Positions 58,540 to 64,000 of a stretch of 64,000 nucleotides of DNA are shown here, in pieces. Within the stretch, counting starts at the first letter, position 1. Every line of letters starts with the position of its first letter. Made by a program: the position numbers and the translations under genes. Source of the stretch: Nageia nagi (lineage: Eukaryota > Pinophyta); assembly GCA_050084985.1 (NCBI GenBank), contig JBITNC010000001.1, positions 134,478,001 to 134,542,000 on the forward strand, read 5' to 3'. The notes under the pieces were generated by a model. That model was given only the letters and a program-made list of their open reading frames with translations, was not told the origin of the DNA and made no database searches.

Positions 58540-58745
58540 TTCGCTTAGAAGATCTACGGTTGGACGTCTCTCGCACGCGAACGACGCTTTATCGAATGCG
58601 AGTCGTCGATTTTACGACTTCAGAAAGGAACCCCTGTAATATACAACGGATGCCACGTATTCTCGCTGGAGTCACGTATGAGGCGTGGCAATTTTATACC
58701 GCTCCCACCGATAAATCTCTCCACCCCCCCGATCTCCCTTCATGT
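58540..58745. promoter_or_regulatory. CpG-rich block upstream of the UGT promoter
   Basis: I count about 20 CpG dinucleotides in roughly 200 bases, against near absence elsewhere in the window. It contains two CACGTAT words and an inverted TGCCACG...CGTGGCA pair. Retained CpG implies that this stretch escaped the methylation-driven decay around it, as active promoters do. Confidence 0.55.
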
Positions 58746-58799
58746 TCTAAATGACAGATTTGAATCGCCGAAGTGAATAACATAGTATACATAAAGGGA

Positions 58800-59240
58800 A
58801 TATCGATAATCATTTTAATGAGGTAACAAACCAATTATGCTCTATTAAAATTGAATTTGATGATGAGGTCATAGCTATGCTTATTTTATGCTCTTTGCCA
58901 GATAGTTGGAATAGTCTAGTTATGGTAGTTAGTAATTTTGTGTCTGGTTCTAATAAACTAGTATTTGATGATGTTGTTGGAGTAATTCTGAACAAGGATA
59001 TGCGAAGAAAATCTTCAAGTGAATCAATTTCATCAGTTGCATTAACAATGGAGAATAGAACGAGAGGAGTAGAAGTCCAAGCAAAGGAAGATCAAAGTCA
59101 AAAGGTAAAAGCAATGCAAGGTACTATAATAAGAAAGGGCACACAAAAAAGGAATGTTGGAAAAGGAAAAATGTTGAACAAAGGGACGAAGAGAGTCAAG
59201 GTAATCATTAAGCAAATATTGCAGGTGAAATTCTAGAGAA
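58800..59240 (+). pseudogene. Ty1/copia gag, partial
   Basis: After a broken start (HFNEVTNQLCSIKIEFDDE) a 119-codon open stretch from 58877 reads MLILCSLPDSWNSLVMVVSN then LVFDDVVGVILNKDMRRKSS and a basic Lys/Arg-rich tail. This is the UBN2-type copia gag, in which LLxSLPxSWxxLVxxxSN is the conserved signature. A zinc knuckle is expected near 59150 but is not in frame. The gag N-terminus is missing. Confidence 0.82.
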
Positions 59241-59259
59241 TGCCTTAATTTTATCATTA

Positions 59260-59790
59260 TATAATAATAGTAATTGCTAGGTAATAAAATCTGAAGCCTC
59301 TTATCATGCTACATCTCACTGTGAATATTTTTTTGAGTATGTCGAAGGTGATTATGGATAGGTGCTATTGGGAGATGACCATTTGTGTAGGATTGTTGGC
59401 ATGGGCAAAATCAAAATAAAGCTATCAAGTGGAAATTACTCGATGTTAAATGATGTTCGAAAGATTTCTGAACTCAAGAAATTTAGTTTCAACCAACAAA
59501 CTTGACAAAGAAGGATATTTCACTGGATTCGGAGACCATTCCTTGAACATCACCAAGGGATCATTAGTGGTAGCTAAGGGTAAGATGATTGATACTTTAT
59601 ATATACTTGCTAACACTTTTATTTGTACAATGAATTTAATGGCTACATGAGAGAGTGTTGAGTTATGGCATTATAGATTGGGCCACATGAGTTAAAAGAG
59701 AATGGAGACTTTTTATTTAAGAAAGTTGCTACCAAAGCTTAAAGAGGTTGATTTAGGACTTTATAAGAATTGTGTCTACGATAAGTAGAA
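59260..59790 (+). pseudogene. Ty1/copia protease and pre-integrase, decayed
   Basis: Reads CWVIKSEASYHATSHCEYFF, where the catalytic D-S-G-A-S is K-S-E-A-S, then LLGDDHLCRIVGMGKIKIKL and SSGNYSMLNDVRKISELKKF. The following TKGSLVVAKGKMIDTLYIL and a degraded LWHxRLGHM segment lead into the integrase. Stops occur, and the active-site Asp is lost. Confidence 0.82.
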
Positions 59791-59794
59791 AAGG

Positions 59795-60562
59795 ATGGGA
59801 TTTTTGAAAATTGGAAAGAGCAAGAAAAAAGAAAAGTTGGAGTTGGTGCACAGTGATGTGTGGAGACCAGCCCAGGTAACATCTCTTAATGGTTATAATT
59901 ATTATGTTACCTTTATTGATGATGCTACTCGTAAGACATGGATTTATTGCATAAGGAACAAATATGATATTTTTGATACATTTCAGAAATGGAAAGCATT
60001 AGTTGAAAATGAAAATGGAAATAAGGTAAAGTGTTTGAAATTAGATAATGGTGGTGAGTACTGTTCAAATGATTTTGATAATTATTGCTCTTTAAATGGT
60101 ATAAGGATTAAGGTTGCACTCAGAACACGTCAAGAGAATGGGGTTTCTAAGAGGATGAATATGACAATCCTCGAGCGTGCTAGGTGCCTTAAATTGCATG
60201 TAGGTTTACCATTATTCCTTTGGGCATATTGTATTGACATTGCAATTTACTTGATAAATAAAGGGTCATTAAGTGCATTAGATGGAGGCATTCCAAAGGA
60301 GCTATGGAGTGGTAAGACTTGTAATTATTCTTTCTTGAGAGTTCTTGGTTGTGAGGCTTTTGTCCACATAGATAAAGAAAATAGAAAGAAGTTAAATGAA
60401 AAATCTCAAAAATGTTATTTCATTGGTTATGGAATTGATGGATTGGGTTACATGTTATGGGATAATATTAACTATAGAATCATCAAAAGCAGGGATGTTG
60501 TATTTAATGAAAATAATTTGTATAAAGATAGGAATTTGCAAGTCATACAACTTAATAACTAA
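59795..60562 (+). pseudogene. Ty1/copia integrase core, long open frame
   Basis: This 255-codon frame is the longest in the window. It carries LELVHSDVWRPAQ (first catalytic Asp, residue 21), TFIDDATRKTWIYCI, and KCLKLDNGGEYCSNDF (second Asp, residue 84). The third motif reads RQENGVSKRMNMTILERAR, where the expected Glu of NGVAER is Lys (residue 119) and one residue is missing from the spacing. Downstream are LFLWAYCIDIAIYLINK, FLRVLGCEAFVHI and KCYFIGYGIDGLGYMLWD, the usual C-terminal core. It ends with a stop before any RT. The catalytic change makes the enzyme inactive despite the open frame. Confidence 0.9.
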
Positions 60563-63319
60563 ATATTACAAAAATTAAAAATAAAATAATCAAATAAAAT
60601 CATAAACAAATATAAGTTTCCAATACATGACTTCCTTCTATCAATTCCTTCATGCAAATGAGATCATTGAAATGATTGGGAAGTAAAATTGGATGCATAT
60701 GCAAACCATTGGATAATTAAAAATGATAGTTTTTTTGGTACAAGAACATTGTTCAATACAATCTATAGAATTGACTTGTAAACAAGGTTCTAAACTGCAC
60801 ATGCCTTGAAGCATAGTTGTAATCATATTTTCAATTAAAATAATAATTCTCAATAATTAATACAGTGTAGTAAATAGGCTTTTAACCAAATGAAATGATA
60901 GAAAATCCCATAAGTTAACTATCCATTATATGCTATAAAATTATATAAGTGTATCATGTACCATATGACATGTTACCATTTCAATATATGATTATGTGTG
61001 GAATGATATATGTAAAAATTACATTATGAAACATATGATATTAAAATATTTATTCAAGCAATTCAATATAAAATATTTTACATGAAATCATATAAATGTA
61101 ACATGATGTTTCATAATCATTTAAATGCACAAAGTTTTATCCATGTTATTTTTCTTGTTTAATAAGAATAAATTACAGTTGACCTAAATTCATGACATAA
61201 TTGCAATTCGTGTCACATGATGTGAGATATTGGTATCCTGGCTTGACAGTAATGCACATCTAATAAGAAACATCGCCATTCCTAAAAGGGAATGGACATG
61301 CAAGGAGGATCTAGAAAAGAGTCTAAATAATAAATTTATTAAGATTTAAATTTATGCTTGACAAATATATCAAAAAATAAAATAAAACCTAATTAGTCAA
61401 AAAAATACTTCATTCTTAGTACAGGAGAATGTTATGCATTATATAATAGTTTAGCTAGAGAAATTGGTAAATATTAGTTACTAGAATTTTATTTAAATCT
61501 ATTTCTAATATTTCTAATATACGCCTATGTTTCTCACTAGATTTTTATTTTTAGAATGAAGAATATTCCCCCTATTTCTACAATATTTACAAATTTGATA
61601 TGATAAACAATGAAGAAGATCCTTATAATCCAATTTTACATATCCATTACTTGTATTTTCGTACAACTAAGCCAAATAAATCTCACATAAAATCAATACC
61701 CACAACCTGAACTCTAGCTAGGGTAAATAAAAATATGTTATTATATCCTTTTGCTCTCTATGCCCATAATATATGACACACATCTATGTAAGATGTGAAA
61801 AATATGATAAAAACACAACTTTACGAAATGGAACGATTGTAGGATATGCAAAAAATAGATATCTTGAAATACATTATGAATTTTATTCAAATAAGAGAAA
61901 CCTTATAGGTATATAGTGCACCTTTTTTTTTTCATTGTCGCTCAAGAACTTCTCTACCTATGAATACATGGAACACAAAAAAAAACCTATATCAAACCCT
62001 CTACATATAAATAAAGAAATTTAAAAAACCATATAAATATTTACACTGCAATAGGAAAGGGAACTACACCTCCACAATATGTTACTCCTTTGATGTCTTT
62101 TATATGGTGAAATGTTTTTCTACCTCTAAAATAAAGTTTATGAAATATCAAATGCAAGCATCCAACAGAAGTTTTAAAATATTCCAATGGTGGTGTTTTC
62201 CAATGCAACCATAGACACATGCATGCATGCCACATCATAATGTCAGGTAAATCCATCGATGAATCATTATAATTAATATCCATCTATGAGAAGCCATACA
62301 GAGTTAATGAGAAATGTGGAAAGCTATCCTCTGGCCAAATTCATTATGACCCTGGGCATTTATCATCTTTAAGTTGTATAGAGAATCGGTTGAAAAACTG
62401 GTGGAACAAGCTAATATTGGTAATGGATGCTTGAATCTAGCTAAATTTGGTCCTAATTTGTCTAGCTTCATCAATTTTGTTGATTTGAGGTGTAAATGCC
62501 TAAGATATATAGGAGAAACACCCAAATTATGTGGGTGAATTTGGCTGGAGGATAACCGCATCTATGAGAAATAGGTAAGTAGAAGTAGTTTTCAAATTAC
62601 ATATGCGTGATCAACAATGGAATGTGTGAAATCCAAGTTCTTATTTACAATAGCAATTTAAGGAAAACCATCAAATCAACATCCTAAAATGATTCAAAGG
62701 TCGACTTTCAACAAAATAAAATCTAAACCATTAATTCAAAATGTGGAGGCTCTTCCTAGGAAAGAAAATGCCTTCGATGTAATAATAAAATAAGAATAAG
62801 TTATAAACTATCTTCTATTTGATTCTAAAATCTTATCCTGATTTGATGGGATTTTCCCTTAGCATGGTGGTTTCAAGTATTTATTTGAAATTGATTGCAA
62901 TAAGATCTTAAATTACCTGCTTCACTGACTTCTCTAGTTTATGAATTATGAAAATAAAATAGTTTTTTATTTTATTTATAGTTTCTTGATGGCACATATT
63001 TCAAAGTAAAAATTTATTATTTATGAATGGTTTGTTATAAAGTGATGCTATGGATTGCTAATTTTAAAGCTTTTAAAACATTTAGTATAGAATACCATGT
63101 GTCGACGTATATGAAATAAATAAAAAAGATAATTCAAGAATGTCTAATATGGCTAATCAATTTAAAATACTTTAATATTTGATTAGAAAATCAAAGAAGC
63201 CCTCTTAGTTGGGCCAACTTTCGAGAGGTCCTTTGTCCTTAGGACTAAAAATAATTCAAGGTAACCCGTTTAGTATTTGCGGTAAAAGACTATTTAGTTA
63301 TAACAGTTTTAGAGGATGA
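60563..63319. other. AT-rich sequence without a recognised gene
   Basis: Mostly low-complexity AT-rich DNA. A section at 62041-62561 is more complex and has minus-strand open stretches of 80 and 85 codons (and a plus-strand reading with GNGCLNLAKFGPNLSSF), but none matches a family I know. Confidence 0.45.
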
Positions 63320-64000
63320 GAAGATCTTATTTTCATTACTCAAAATCAAAATTTTGCAAGTCTAAATGTGCTAGAAATCATCATTTTCACCTAATGGATG
63401 CCTCAAACTTTATTTTTGATGAATTTTGCACTTTTCCCTCTAAGTTAGGCTCCATTTTTCACTCTTGTGGATTTAGAAAAATTAAGGAAACTGTGCCTAG
63501 CTTTTAGGTGCTCAAAAATAGCTCAAATTCAAATTTTCCAAGACCTAGATGTGCTTAAAATCACCTTTTTGACCCAATAAACCCCTCAAACTTGTGTTTT
63601 GATCAAAATTTATTAATTTGTTTCATTCTAGGTGCTATTTTTGACTCCATTGAAATTCCATAGCCTTGAAAACCTACACCTAGCATTTAGGGTTCTCAAC
63701 AGTGCCCAAAATTGAAAATTTTGAGACCTAAATGTGCTTAAAATGATGTTTTCCTTGTTCCTAAGCATCTAAATTTGTTTTTCAACCAAAAAATGCTTCA
63801 TCTTGTCAATTTGGGCACCATTTTTCATGCCAATGGATTTGAAAAATTTAGAAACTTATGCCTAGGAATTTAGGTGTTTAAACTTGCTCTAAACCAAAAA
63901 TTTTAAGACCTAAAGTGCATTAAAACCATCATTCCCATCCATCTATGCATTTACATTTGACTTTCGATGCATTGCTACCATTTTATGATAATCTAGGTGC
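63320..64000. repeat. 183-bp tandem satellite, running off the window
   Basis: The word CTA(A/G)ATGTGCTTAAAAT or a close variant starts at 63362, 63545, 63728 and 63910 (spacings 183, 183, 182). Each is followed by a CATCATTTTCACC-like stretch, then CCATTTTT(C/G)A(C/T) and GGATTT(A/G)(G)AAAAATT. At least 3.6 units are visible, diverged by perhaps a quarter. Confidence 0.9.

Larger units (their letters stand above)
58780..60562 (+). mobile_element. Truncated Ty1/copia fragment (gag-protease-integrase)
   Basis: Contains partial gag, protease, pre-integrase and integrase in Ty1/copia order on the plus strand. RT, RNase H and both LTRs are missing; homology stops within about 10 codons of 60562. 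It begins inside gag right after the CpG-rich block. The ends look like breakpoints rather than element termini. Confidence 0.85.

Noticed and set aside
62304-62561. Possible LRR-like or novel gene on either strand
   Set aside because: Open stretches exist on both strands but show no repeat period, motif or splice structure I can defend.
1-64000. CRISPR arrays, bacterial operons, rRNA genes, organelle insertions
   Set aside because: The tandem repeats lack the spacer pattern of CRISPR; no rRNA or recognisable plastid or mitochondrial gene was seen; the sequence is plant nuclear.

Overview
The window looks like intergenic heterochromatin from a large, repeat-rich plant nuclear genome. A gymnosperm, probably a conifer, is my best guess. 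The evidence is AT-rich sequence full of decayed LTR retrotransposons, Tat-type Ty3/gypsy pol genes with a second RNase H, PPR-DYW and plant-mobile-domain fragments, and a UDP-glycosyltransferase (UGT) N-terminus. The species is inference. I see no intact protein-coding gene. Nearly every reading frame is broken by stops of the kind left by C-to-T decay of methylated DNA. A 100-N scaffold gap lies at 55683-55782.

Layout. 1-7650: 3' half of a Tat Ty3/gypsy element (plus strand), split by about 3.5 kb of foreign DNA and ending in a 171-bp tandem repeat and a probable 3' LTR. 8434-17051: a structurally complete but coding-dead Ty1/copia element (minus strand) with two LTRs, polypurine tract, initiator-Met primer site and near-perfect 5-bp target duplication; its long leader holds a tRNA-Trp fossil. 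18570-21203: Ty3/gypsy gag, primer site and LTR (minus), the LTR carrying a 24-bp minisatellite and two related hairpins. 21204-27438: AT-rich sequence with no recognisable gene. 27439-42594: a large Tat element (minus) reading gag, protease, RT, RNase H, second RNase H, integrase, then an unrecognised extra frame and a plant-mobile-domain gene in antisense before the probable 3' LTR. 42646-49268: another Tat-like element of different domain order (gag, protease, second RNase H, RT, RNase H, integrase). Its RT-to-integrase block is inverted, with a 43-bp inverted duplication at the two breakpoints, and its LTR-position sequence is a 610-bp palindrome.

49369-55680: a mosaic of gene fossils, comprising a MULE/SWIM-like transposase gene (minus), at least four PPR/E/DYW fragments (plus), a fragment resembling the C-terminal part of plant EEIG1/NT-C2 proteins (minus), and several minisatellites. 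57843-58399: an inverted duplication of a UGT promoter, 5' leader and first-exon start, about 93% identical between the coding arms, with a TATA box kept on one side and a CpG-rich upstream block. 58780-60562: a truncated Ty1/copia gag-protease-integrase piece containing the longest open frame in the window (255 codons). 63320-64000: a 183-bp tandem satellite running off the end.

The most interesting candidate is the UGT inverted duplication: a young, gene-derived palindrome with a retained promoter is what a nascent hairpin small-RNA locus would look like. Next come the staggered-break inversion in the Tat element, the palindromic LTR, and the Tat element carrying an antisense plant mobile domain plus an unrecognised extra reading frame.
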